Below, in pieces: positions 7,504 to 13,755 of a stretch of 22,672 bases of DNA (positions are counted from its first letter, which is position 1; the number at the start of each line of letters is the position of its first letter). Both the position numbers and the translations under genes were made by a program. The notes beneath the pieces were generated by a model, which searched no databases, had not been told where the DNA came from, and worked only from the letters and a program-made list of their open reading frames with translations. This DNA comes from an uncultured Flavobacteriales bacterium. Lineage in GTDB: Bacteria > Bacteroidota > Bacteroidia > Flavobacteriales > Weeksellaceae. The stretch lies in NCBI GenBank assembly GCA_937973555.1, contig CALJKL010000083.1, positions 1 through 22,672 of the forward strand. The letters are read 5' to 3'.

Positions 7504-7923
7504 TTAGAAAATTTCTCTTCCAGAAAAATGGAAAGTAGCTTCTATTAAAGCGTTTTCATCAGAATCTGAACCATGTACCGCATTCTCTCCTACGCTTCTT
7601 GCATATAGTTTTCTAATGGTTCCTTCTGCAGCTTCAGCAGGATTGGTAGCACCAATTAACTTTCTGAAATCTTCTACTGCATTGTCCTTTTCTAATATCG
7701 CCGCTACAATTGGCCCCGAACTCATAAAATCTACCAATTCTCCATAAAATGGTCTCTCTGCATGTACCTCATAAAATTTCTTTGCATCTGCTATTGTTAA
7801 CTGAGTTAATTTCAACGCTTTGATCTTAAAACCTGCATTAGAAATCATTCCTAAAATAGCCCCAATATGCCCGTCAGCAACCGCATCTGGCTTAATCATC
7901 GTAAATGTGATATTTTTTAACAT
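7504..7923 (-). CDS. ndk: Nucleoside diphosphate kinase
   Basis: Ndk balances nucleoside triphosphate pools by moving the gamma phosphate from ATP to other NDPs through a phospho-histidine intermediate. The 139-residue protein has normal family length. Lys11 and the TMIKPDA start are present, as is the active-site His117 in NAVHGSDS. ERPFYGELVDFMSSGP is the nucleotide-binding region and TNPAEAAEGTIR the loop before the active site. The gene is monocistronic on the minus strand, with a candidate -7 box 20-27 bases upstream and a strong terminator after it. Confidence 0.96.
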   Translation of the reverse strand: MLKNITFTMIKPDAVADGHIGAILGMISNAGFKIKALKLTQLTIADAKKFYEVHAERPFYGELVDFMSSGPIVAAILEKDNAVEDFRKLIGATNPAEAAEGTIRKLYARSVGENAVHGSDSDENALIEATFHFSGREIF

Positions 7924-7943
7924 AATTTTTTTTTATTTACATG

Positions 7944-7951
7944 CAAAAGTA
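7944..7951 (-). promoter_or_regulatory. Candidate ndk -7 box (TACTTTTG)
   Basis: On the minus strand this reads TACTTTTG, an exact TAnnTTTG match 20 bases upstream of the ndk ATG, predicting a leader of about 15 nt. It diverges from the plus-strand box at 7965-7972. Confidence 0.5.
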
Positions 7952-7964
7952 CGAAAAACTTTTG

Positions 7965-7972
7965 TATTTTTG
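7965..7972 (+). promoter_or_regulatory. Candidate -7 box (TATTTTTG) of an intergenic transcript
   Basis: This is an exact TAnnTTTG match in the ndk-repressor gap. Transcription from it would start near 7977 and end at the terminator at 8085-8109. No clear -33 TTG is seen. Confidence 0.4.
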
Positions 7973-7976
7973 CCTC

Positions 7977-8109
7977 GGAAACTTATCTCTATTGAGACGC
8001 CAAGTTCTTTTTTTTGGCACGTTATTTGTTCTACAAATAATGATTCTCATGTTTAATTTGAGTTTTCATGGTTATTAGTTTTTACCTCCAAGCAATTGGA
8101 GGTTTTTTT
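7977..8109 (+). ncRNA. Candidate small RNA of about 130 nt upstream of the DtxR/MntR gene
   Basis: A -7 box at 7965-7972 and a strong terminator at 8085-8109 enclose about 130 nt without a convincing reading frame. Internal structure includes an 8-bp perfect hairpin TTATTTGT-TCT-ACAAATAA near 8024-8042 and a GCCAA/TTGGC pair just before it. The repressor gene seems to have its own promoter after the terminator, so this is either a stand-alone small RNA or a terminated leader. I compared it by eye with the common riboswitch cores, 6S and SRP RNA and saw no match. The 5' end is an estimate. Confidence 0.45.
8085..8109 (+). terminator. Intrinsic terminator upstream of the DtxR/MntR gene
   Basis: The arms CCTCCAA (8085-8091) and TTGGAGG (8096-8102) pair perfectly around a GCAA loop and are followed by seven T. 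It acts on the plus strand, yet no plus-strand protein gene ends here. Confidence 0.85.
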
Positions 8110-8120
8110 ATTTTAAAAAT

Positions 8121-8156
8121 TAATGTTAGATTTGCCAATACTAGCATCTAACATTA
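8121..8156. promoter_or_regulatory. Inverted repeat covering a -7 box: candidate repressor operator/promoter
   Basis: The arms TAATGTTAGAT (8121-8131) and ATCTAACATTA (8146-8156) are perfect 11-bp complements with a 14-base spacer. TAGATTTG at 8127-8134 is an exact TAnnTTTG box inside the repeat, so transcription would start near 8140 and the RNA would contain only the right arm. That argues for a DNA-level operator rather than an RNA hairpin. The last base of the right arm is the A of the preferred ATG at 8156. Autoregulation by the encoded metal-dependent repressor is the natural inference. Confidence 0.55.
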
Positions 8157-8809
8157 TGAACTCCCTTACAGAAGAGAATTACCTAAAAGCTTTCTTTCAT
8201 CTTTCTGATGAAAATAACCATGTTACAGTAAATGAACTCAGTAAATTCTTGAAAATTAAAATGCCTTCTGTAAACAGCATGATGAAGAAGTTTGCAGAAA
8301 AGAAATGGATTGTTTATGAAACCTATAAACCCATCAAGATAACAGAACTGGGAAAAAGAGAAGCCGCCATTGTGGTAAGAAAGCATAGACTTACCGAGAT
8401 GTTTTTGGTAGAAAAAATGGGCTTTGGATGGGAAAATGTACATGAAATTGCCGAGCAACTAGAACATATTCATTCTGAAGATTTTTTTGATAAAATGGAT
8501 GAACTTTTGAATTTTCCTAAAGTAGATCCTCATGGCGAACCGATACCGGATAAAGATGGAAACATCATCAATCAAAATTTTCAAAAATTAAGCACATGCA
8601 AAGAAGGTGAATCTTTCATCCTTTCTTCCGTAACGATATCTACAGAAGACTTCTTGAATTACCTCAATCAAAGAAATTTAAGTTTGGGAACAGAATTGAA
8701 AATTTTGGAGATTGAAAAATTTGATGCTTCGATGAAAGTTTCTTTTCAAGGAAAAATAGAAACACTTAGTAAAATGGTTTGTGATAAGTTATTGGTAAAG
8801 AAAAAATAA
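8156..8809 (+). CDS. DtxR/MntR-family metal-dependent transcriptional repressor
   Basis: This cytoplasmic repressor probably senses Mn(II) or Fe(II) and shuts off metal uptake. From the ATG at 8156 it has 217 residues: a winged-helix DNA-binding domain (about 1-65), a dimerisation and metal-binding domain (about 66-140), and an SH3-like FeoA domain (about 143-217). His77, Glu100, Glu103 and His104 line up with the MntR ligands His77, Glu99, Glu102 and His103; a Glu rather than the Cys102 of DtxR points to the manganese type. Asn8 replaces MntR Asp8. An upstream in-frame ATG at 8123 would add 11 residues, but it falls inside the -7 box/inverted repeat and upstream of the predicted transcript start. 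The homologous start (SLTEENYLKA) also favours 8156. Confidence 0.88.
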   Translation: MNSLTEENYLKAFFHLSDENNHVTVNELSKFLKIKMPSVNSMMKKFAEKKWIVYETYKPIKITELGKREAAIVVRKHRLTEMFLVEKMGFGWENVHEIAEQLEHIHSEDFFDKMDELLNFPKVDPHGEPIPDKDGNIINQNFQKLSTCKEGESFILSSVTISTEDFLNYLNQRNLSLGTELKILEIEKFDASMKVSFQGKIETLSKMVCDKLLVKKK

Positions 8810-8810
8810 A

Positions 8811-8837
8811 AAAGTCCCGTATTATCTACAGGACTTT
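8811..8837. terminator. Weak bidirectional terminator between the repressor and TPR genes
   Basis: The arms AAAGTCC (8811-8817) and GGACTTT (8831-8837) flank a 13-base loop that may close further through GTA/TAC. Upstream A-runs provide a T-tract for the minus-strand gene, while the plus-strand T-tract is short. Confidence 0.55.
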
Positions 8838-8861
8838 ATATTTATAATAAAAGAAGTTCTA

Positions 8862-10253
8862 TTATTTTGAAGCTGCTTTCAAAGCGGTTTCTACATTCTT
8901 TAATTCTTGAAATTTTGCATCATTGTGAGCCGTCTGATAAAGGCCTTTCAATAAAGACACAATTTCAAGATTTTTAGGCTCCAAAGAATACCATTTTTCG
9001 GCATATGGAATTGCTTTACCTAATTTTGCTCTTCTTTCTTCTAAAAGTTTATTGAAAACTTCGTTTTTCTTAGCCTTTCTTGCAGCATCAATTGCCTCGA
9101 TAGCTTTATCGTCTCCAGCAACATATACATTATAAATAATTCCCTGAAGACCTACGATATAATCTGGATCTACTTCCAAAGCCTTTTTGAAATATCCTTC
9201 AGCCTCAGCCATCTTAGAAGGATCTTTGCTTGCCAAAACTCCAAGGTTATACCAATTTACTTTATCTGCAGGATTTTTAGTTACCTGTTCTTTCAGATTA
9301 GCCATAAACTGATCCATTTTACCAGATTTGTAATATACGGTTCCTTTAAGTTCAGACAGCTTAGAGTTTTTAGGGAATTTTGCCATTCCTTTTTCTATAA
9401 TAGAAAGAGCTTCATCATATTTTTGAGAATCAATTAATAATCCAGCTCCTGTTTCATACAGTTCTTGTTCTACACTTGGTGTATTTTCTGTAGTAAAATC
9501 GGTATAGTCTGAACCTGCACCCATTTTTTTATACAATTCCCAAGTATTTTTATCCAATGATTCTACTTTTCCGTCTTTTTTATTTTTAGCCTTATACTCA
9601 GTTTTTACACCGGTATACCCTTCATTGATTAATTCTGTGAAAAGTTTTGCTGCAATATCAATTTTCTGAGCCTGAGAATACGTAATGGCCGCATAGTATT
9701 TGTATATTTTTTCATCGCTGCCTACAGCACCTAATAAATTATTAATCTCTAAAAATTTATCAGCTGCCAATTCATTGTTTTTGGCATTATAAGCTGCCAT
9801 TGCTTCTTCATTTGTTTTAGAAAGAAGTGGATTGATCTTGTTGCCAATTGTTCCAAGTGTAGTTGGAGCAAAAGTTTCTTCTTTTAAGCCCTGAATACCA
9901 GAAGCATCTGCTGCGGTTTTACCCACATAATATACTTTTTGTTTATCAGCATTTTTACCAGTATAAATTTTAGATTTACCCAGTTCGCTTATTTTAGCCA
10001 AAATAGCAGCACCATCAGATACTTTTCCTGAATTTATTAATGCCAATCCTTTTGCATAATAATATTGCTCTTGAACTGCTGGTTCTAATAAATAAGTTTT
10101 TCCGGCCATAACAGCATCAGCAGCAGAAATTTGTGCTGTGGCAATATTGGTATCATTTGCTTCAATTGCTTTGTATGCAGCGGAAATTTCTTTTTTTTGT
10201 GCAAAAGAAAAACCTGCTGCCAGAAATGCTACGCTTAAAATTATCTTTTTCAT
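8862..10253 (-). CDS. Secreted tetratricopeptide-repeat protein
   Basis: This 463-residue protein has a clear signal peptide (MKKIILSVAFLAAGFSFAQKK, cleavage near residue 19) without a lipobox Cys, so it is probably periplasmic. The mature part is helical with TPR-like repeats. Clear ones are around 265-300 (ELYETGAGLLIDSQKYDEALSII), 300-330 (GTVYYKSGKMDQFMANL) and 333-365 (NWYNLGVLASKDPSKMAEAEG followed by ALEVDPDY); less regular ones lie at 55-90 and 175-210. No catalytic motif is seen, so a scaffold or binding role is likely. It lies 53 bases downstream of gyrA on the same strand, with a hairpin between them, and is probably expressed at least partly from the gyrA promoter. I cannot name a partner or substrate. 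Confidence 0.75.
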   Translation of the reverse strand: MKKIILSVAFLAAGFSFAQKKEISAAYKAIEANDTNIATAQISAADAVMAGKTYLLEPAVQEQYYYAKGLALINSGKVSDGAAILAKISELGKSKIYTGKNADKQKVYYVGKTAADASGIQGLKEETFAPTTLGTIGNKINPLLSKTNEEAMAAYNAKNNELAADKFLEINNLLGAVGSDEKIYKYYAAITYSQAQKIDIAAKLFTELINEGYTGVKTEYKAKNKKDGKVESLDKNTWELYKKMGAGSDYTDFTTENTPSVEQELYETGAGLLIDSQKYDEALSIIEKGMAKFPKNSKLSELKGTVYYKSGKMDQFMANLKEQVTKNPADKVNWYNLGVLASKDPSKMAEAEGYFKKALEVDPDYIVGLQGIIYNVYVAGDDKAIEAIDAARKAKKNEVFNKLLEERRAKLGKAIPYAEKWYSLEPKNLEIVSLLKGLYQTAHNDAKFQELKNVETALKAASK

Positions 10254-10277
10254 AATACTTGATTTTATTTTTGATAA

Positions 10278-10300
10278 AAGGACAAGATATACTTGTCCTT
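10278..10300 (-). terminator. Hairpin in the gyrA-TPR gap, possible weak terminator or attenuator
   Basis: The nine-base arms AAGGACAAG (10278-10286) and CTTGTCCTT (10292-10300) pair perfectly around a five-base loop. On the minus strand the hairpin sits just after the gyrA stop and is followed by only about four T before an A, so termination is probably partial. It may set the relative level of the TPR mRNA or protect the gyrA 3' end. Confidence 0.55.
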
Positions 10301-10306
10301 ATGAAA

Positions 10307-12874
10307 TTATTCTTCGCTGTTTAAATTATCTTCTTGAGAATCTATATTTTCTACATTTTCAGGGGTAACTTTATTTTCTCCTTCTTCATTTTCTGAAATT
10401 TCTTCAGATTCATCCTCTACATCCTTATCCATGGTTACTTTTGCTACTGCAGCAATTTCATCATTATTTTTAAGGTTAATAAGTCTTACCCCTTGGGTAT
10501 TTCTACCCATTACTCTCAATGCATCTAAGCCCATTCTGATGGCAACACCAGATTTGTTGATAATCATCAATCCGTCTTCATCCGTAACAGACTGTATTGC
10601 GATAAGGTTACCAGTCTTTTCGGTAATATTAAGAGTAATTACCCCTTTACCACCTCTGTTGGTTATTCTATAGTCTTCTACAGCTGTACGTTTTCCGTAT
10701 CCTTTTTCTGATACTACCAATACAGTTTCGTTTTCGATGTCATCTACTACAATCATACCAATAACTTCGTCTCCGTCTGATAAATCTACCCCGCGAACTC
10801 CAATAGAAGTTCTACCAACAGCCCTTACTTTTTCTTCAGGGAAACGGATACATTTACCACCTTTTGTGGCAATCATAATTTCTGATGCTCCGGTTGTTAA
10901 TTTAGCCTCTAACAATTGATCGTCTTCACGGATTTCAATAGCGTTGATACCATTTACTCTAGGTCTAGAATACTGTTCCAAAGAAGTTTTCTTAATGATA
11001 CCGTTTTTGGTTACCATGACCAAATACATAGAATTAACATAATCTGTATCTTTAAGATCATTGGTACGGATATACGCACGGATTTTATCATCCGGTTCTA
11101 TATTAATCAAATTCTGAACGGCTCTACCTTTAGCAGTTTTAGAACCTTCAGGAATTTCGAATACTCTTAACCAGAAACATTTTCCTTTTTCGGTAAAGAA
11201 CATCATATATTGGTGGTTAGTAGCAGAAACGATGTATTCTAAGAAATCTTCATCTCTGGTAGTTGCTGCTCTGTTTCCTACTCCTCCTCTAGTTTGAACT
11301 TTATATTCAGAAAGTGGTGTTCTCTTGATGTATCCTGCGTGAGAAATCGTCAATACTACTTTTTCATCCGGAATAAGGTCTTCAATAGACATTTCTCCAC
11401 CAGAGTAATCTATCTCAGAACGTCTTTCGTCACCATATTTCTCTTTTACTTCTAGCAATTCATCTTTGATGATTTGGTATCTTCTTGGTTCGTTGGTCAA
11501 GATATCTTCCAAATCTTTGATGAGGGCCATAATTTCTTCGTACTCGGCTCTGATTTTGTCGAGCTCCATTCCGGTTAATCTCGCCAATCTCAAATCTAGG
11601 ATTGCTTGTGCCTGAATGTCTGAAAGTTCAAACTCTTTCATCAAGCCGTCTTTTGCATCCTGAGGCGTAGCAGAGTGACGGATAATAGCAATCGCTTTAT
11701 CTAGGGATTCTTGAGAGCCAATCACTTTCATGAAACCTTCTAAAATATGCGCTCTTTCTTTTGCTTTTCTAAGCTCGTATTCTGTTCTTCTTACAATCAC
11801 TTCATGACGGTGGTCAACAAAATGATGAATGATATCTTTTAGATTAAGCTGCTCAGGCCTTCCTTTTACCAATGCAATGTTATTAACACTGAAAGAAGTT
11901 TGGAGTGCCGTATACTTATATAATAGGTTAAGAACAACATTAGGAATAGCATCGTTCTTCAATTCGTAAACAACTCTCAGACCATTTCTGTCTGATTCGT
12001 CACGGATTTCATAGATACCTGGAATTTTTTCTTCTTTCACCAATTCGGCAGTTCTGGCAATCATTTCTGCCTTGTTTACCTGATAAGGAATTTCGGTAAC
12101 AATAATAGCATTTCTATTGCCTATTTCTTCGAAACTTACCTTTGCTCTTAAAACAATTCTTCCTCTTCCTGTATGGAAAGCATCTCTTACCCCGTCATAG
12201 CCATAGATGATACCTCCTGTAGGAAAATCTGGTGCAATAATATGCTGCATTAATTCGTCTATGGTAATTTCTCTGTTGTCTATATAGGCACAGATAGCAT
12301 CTACAGATTCAGAAAGATTATGTGGTGCCATATTGGTTGCCATACCTACAGCAATACCAGAAGTACCATTCACTAACAAATTAGGAATTTTGGTAGGTAA
12401 AACCTTTGGTTCCGTAAGGGAATCATCGAAGTTGTTTTGAAAATCAACCGTTTCTTTATCTAAATCTGAAAGAATTTCGTCTGAAATTTTCTTTAATCTG
12501 GCTTCGGTGTAACGCATTGCTGCAGGCGGGTCACCATCCATAGAACCAAAGTTCCCCTGCCCGTCTACTTGCGGATAACGCAAACTCCAAGATTGCGCCA
12601 TTCTCACCATAGCATCATATACGGAAGAATCTCCATGTGGGTGATATTTACCCAAAACATCCCCTACAATTCTCGCAGATTTTAAATATTTTCTATTAGA
12701 AAAAACGCCCAAACCATACATACCGTACAAAACTCTTCTATGTACCGGCTTAAGGCCGTCTCTTACATCTGGTAATGCCCTGGAAACAATTACCGACATT
12801 GAATAATCGATGTAAGAAGATTTCATTTCATCAACAATGTTGATAGGAATCAGTCTCTCTCCTTCTTTATGCAT
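10307..12874 (-). CDS. gyrA: DNA gyrase subunit A
   Basis: GyrA is the DNA-cleaving subunit of gyrase, which adds negative supercoils with GyrB. In its 855 residues the breakage-reunion domain (about 1-500) carries the active-site Tyr122 in AAMRYTEARL. The quinolone-resistance region KYHPHGDSSVYDAM keeps Ser83 and Asp87, the sensitive residues in E. coli numbering. The C-terminal beta-pinwheel (about 500-810) shows repeated blades, and TNRGGKG near 745 stands for the GyrA box (QRRGGKG), with Asn in place of the first Arg. The box and length favour GyrA over ParC. A Glu/Asp/Asn-rich acidic tail of about 40 residues ends the protein. The TPR gene follows on the same strand. A possible promoter lies near 12957-12990 (minus strand TTTG, 23 bases, TATATTCG, one mismatch). 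Confidence 0.95.
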   Translation of the reverse strand: MHKEGERLIPINIVDEMKSSYIDYSMSVIVSRALPDVRDGLKPVHRRVLYGMYGLGVFSNRKYLKSARIVGDVLGKYHPHGDSSVYDAMVRMAQSWSLRYPQVDGQGNFGSMDGDPPAAMRYTEARLKKISDEILSDLDKETVDFQNNFDDSLTEPKVLPTKIPNLLVNGTSGIAVGMATNMAPHNLSESVDAICAYIDNREITIDELMQHIIAPDFPTGGIIYGYDGVRDAFHTGRGRIVLRAKVSFEEIGNRNAIIVTEIPYQVNKAEMIARTAELVKEEKIPGIYEIRDESDRNGLRVVYELKNDAIPNVVLNLLYKYTALQTSFSVNNIALVKGRPEQLNLKDIIHHFVDHRHEVIVRRTEYELRKAKERAHILEGFMKVIGSQESLDKAIAIIRHSATPQDAKDGLMKEFELSDIQAQAILDLRLARLTGMELDKIRAEYEEIMALIKDLEDILTNEPRRYQIIKDELLEVKEKYGDERRSEIDYSGGEMSIEDLIPDEKVVLTISHAGYIKRTPLSEYKVQTRGGVGNRAATTRDEDFLEYIVSATNHQYMMFFTEKGKCFWLRVFEIPEGSKTAKGRAVQNLINIEPDDKIRAYIRTNDLKDTDYVNSMYLVMVTKNGIIKKTSLEQYSRPRVNGINAIEIREDDQLLEAKLTTGASEIMIATKGGKCIRFPEEKVRAVGRTSIGVRGVDLSDGDEVIGMIVVDDIENETVLVVSEKGYGKRTAVEDYRITNRGGKGVITLNITEKTGNLIAIQSVTDEDGLMIINKSGVAIRMGLDALRVMGRNTQGVRLINLKNNDEIAAVAKVTMDKDVEDESEEISENEEGENKVTPENVENIDSQEDNLNSEE

Positions 12875-12897
12875 ACACTATTTTTTTTAATTATTTG

Positions 12898-12930
12898 AAA
12901 ATCAATTCATTAAATAAATAAATTGATTTT
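12898..12930. repeat. Inverted repeat in the gyrA leader
   Basis: Ten-base arms AAAATCAATT (12898-12907) and AATTGATTTT (12921-12930) are perfect complements with a 13-base spacer, ending 24 bases before the gyrA start codon. It could be an operator or a leader hairpin. Its AT content makes chance occurrence quite possible. Confidence 0.5.
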
Positions 12931-12956
12931 GAAATTTTTCTCTTTTAAATAACGCA

Positions 12957-12990
12957 CGAATATACGAAATTAAGCCGAAAAATTTTACAA
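12957..12990 (-). promoter_or_regulatory. Possible gyrA promoter
   Basis: On the minus strand TTTG is followed after 23 bases by TATATTCG, one mismatch from TAnnTTTG. It would give a leader of about 75 nt containing the inverted repeat at 12898-12930. No exact -7 box exists in the region. Confidence 0.3.
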
Positions 12991-13004
12991 ATTTTCAGAA
13001 TTTG

Positions 13005-13013
13005 TTATCCACA
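13005..13013 (+). promoter_or_regulatory. DnaA-box-like 9-mer (TTATCCACA)
   Basis: TTATCCACA matches the DnaA box consensus TTATnCACA exactly and sits in the intergenic DNA upstream of gyrA. It is a single box; the same 9-mer also occurs inside the M28 gene at 3764-3772, so chance is a real possibility. Confidence 0.25.
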
Positions 13014-13030
13014 AACAAGCTTCTAATTAT

Positions 13031-13402
13031 TTATTTTTTGAAAATAAAATAAACCGCCAAAACCAAGCAGGAAAACGCTGCAAGGTGATTCCATTTAAGG
13101 GTTTCGTTTTTAAAGAAAATTACTGCAAAAACAGTAAAAATCACCAAAGTAATCACTTCCTGTATTACCTTCAACTGAAAAAGCGTAAAAGGACCTCCAT
13201 TTTCTCTAAAGCCTATCCTATTGGCAGGAACCTGAAACATATATTCGAATAGTGCAAAGCCCCAGCTTACAATAATTACAGACCCAAGCATTGTTTTCTT
13301 CATCCAACCCCATTCCTGAAATTTGAGATGACCATACCAAGCCATTGTCATAAAAACATTTGAAACCAATAAAAGCAGAATAGTGATTAGTCCTTTTGTC
13401 AT
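13031..13402 (-). CDS. DUF486 (DMT superfamily-like) small membrane protein
   Basis: The protein is 123 residues with four hydrophobic segments at about 3-22, 37-57, 74-98 and 105-121, so it is an inner-membrane protein. The pattern TMAWYGHLKF, then SWGFALFEYMFQVPANRIGF, then FTLFQLKVIQEVITL is that of the DUF486 family (PF04342), distantly related to drug/metabolite transporters and found widely as single small genes. Transport activity has not been shown for this family to my knowledge, so its function is open. It diverges from the next gene out of a 41-base gap containing a palindromic double -7 box. It is not in an operon with gyrA: 156 bases separate gyrA's start from its stop. Confidence 0.8.
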   Translation of the reverse strand: MTKGLITILLLLVSNVFMTMAWYGHLKFQEWGWMKKTMLGSVIIVSWGFALFEYMFQVPANRIGFRENGGPFTLFQLKVIQEVITLVIFTVFAVIFFKNETLKWNHLAAFSCLVLAVYFIFKK

Positions 13403-13409
13403 TTTTAAT

Positions 13410-13425
13410 TATTTTTGCAAAAATA
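13410..13425. promoter_or_regulatory. Palindromic bidirectional -7 element TATTTTTGCAAAAATA
   Basis: The 16-base perfect palindrome consists of TATTTTTG on the plus strand (13410-13417) joined directly to the same box on the minus strand (13418-13425). Each half is an exact TAnnTTTG. Predicted starts give a leader of about 20 nt for the plus gene (ATG 13444) and about 10 nt for the minus gene (ATG ending at 13402). Confidence 0.55.
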
Positions 13426-13443
13426 AATTCAAATTTAAGAAAA

Positions 13444-13755
13444 ATGAGCATTCTGAGCATTACATTCCATACTATAGAAAGTCAATTAAACAATTGGGAT
13501 CATTTTACAAAAAATGAATTGGAAACTATAATTGACACTCTACCTGTAGAAAAATACATCCTTTCTGAAGTGGAAACCGAAATGCTTACTGAAGGAAAAA
13601 ACACTAACCTTCTCTTGGTTTTTGAAAACAGCAAAAAAAGAATGGAATTCTCCGAGACTGAATTGCCAAATATTGCTGAAAAAATTGCAGCCCAATTTGG
13701 CGATACGGTAATGATTTTTAAAACAGAATTAAATCCTCTGAAACAAAAAAATTAG
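13444..13755 (+). CDS. Small conserved protein, DUF4286-like
   Basis: This 103-residue soluble protein has no signal peptide or membrane segment. The first strand (SILSITFHTIES), the central strand (NTNLLLVFENSKKR) and the C-terminal QFGDTVMIFKTELNPL resemble the DUF4286 family of small alpha/beta proteins found in Bacteroidota; that assignment is from memory of the pattern and is moderately sure. No catalytic residues stand out. I prefer the ATG at 13444: an upstream in-frame start at 13396 would put the coding region across the palindromic promoter and into the divergent gene. The stop overlaps the stop of the convergent epimerase-like gene by 4 bases. Confidence 0.65.
   Translation: MSILSITFHTIESQLNNWDHFTKNELETIIDTLPVEKYILSEVETEMLTEGKNTNLLLVFENSKKRMEFSETELPNIAEKIAAQFGDTVMIFKTELNPLKQKN

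Noticed and set aside
7977..8109. Known riboswitch, 6S or SRP RNA in the ndk-repressor gap
   Set aside because: By eye none of the conserved cores (SAM, TPP, FMN, cobalamin, preQ1, manganese yybP-ykoY, 6S, SRP) is present; only a generic promoter-hairpins-terminator layout is seen.
12567..12640. Quinolone-resistance mutation in gyrA
   Set aside because: Ser83 and Asp87 are both the sensitive-type residues; no resistance change is seen at these positions.
10307..12874. Topoisomerase IV subunit A (ParC) instead of GyrA
   Set aside because: Length, S83/D87 numbering and a recognisable GyrA-box-like TNRGGKG in the C-terminal domain favour GyrA.
13396..13443. Longer start for the DUF4286-like protein
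   Set aside because: It would place coding sequence over the palindromic double -7 box and into the start of the divergent gene.
13218..13460. Second minus-strand frame overlapping the DUF486 gene
   Set aside because: It is an out-of-frame shadow; the DUF486 frame has clear family motifs and membrane segments.
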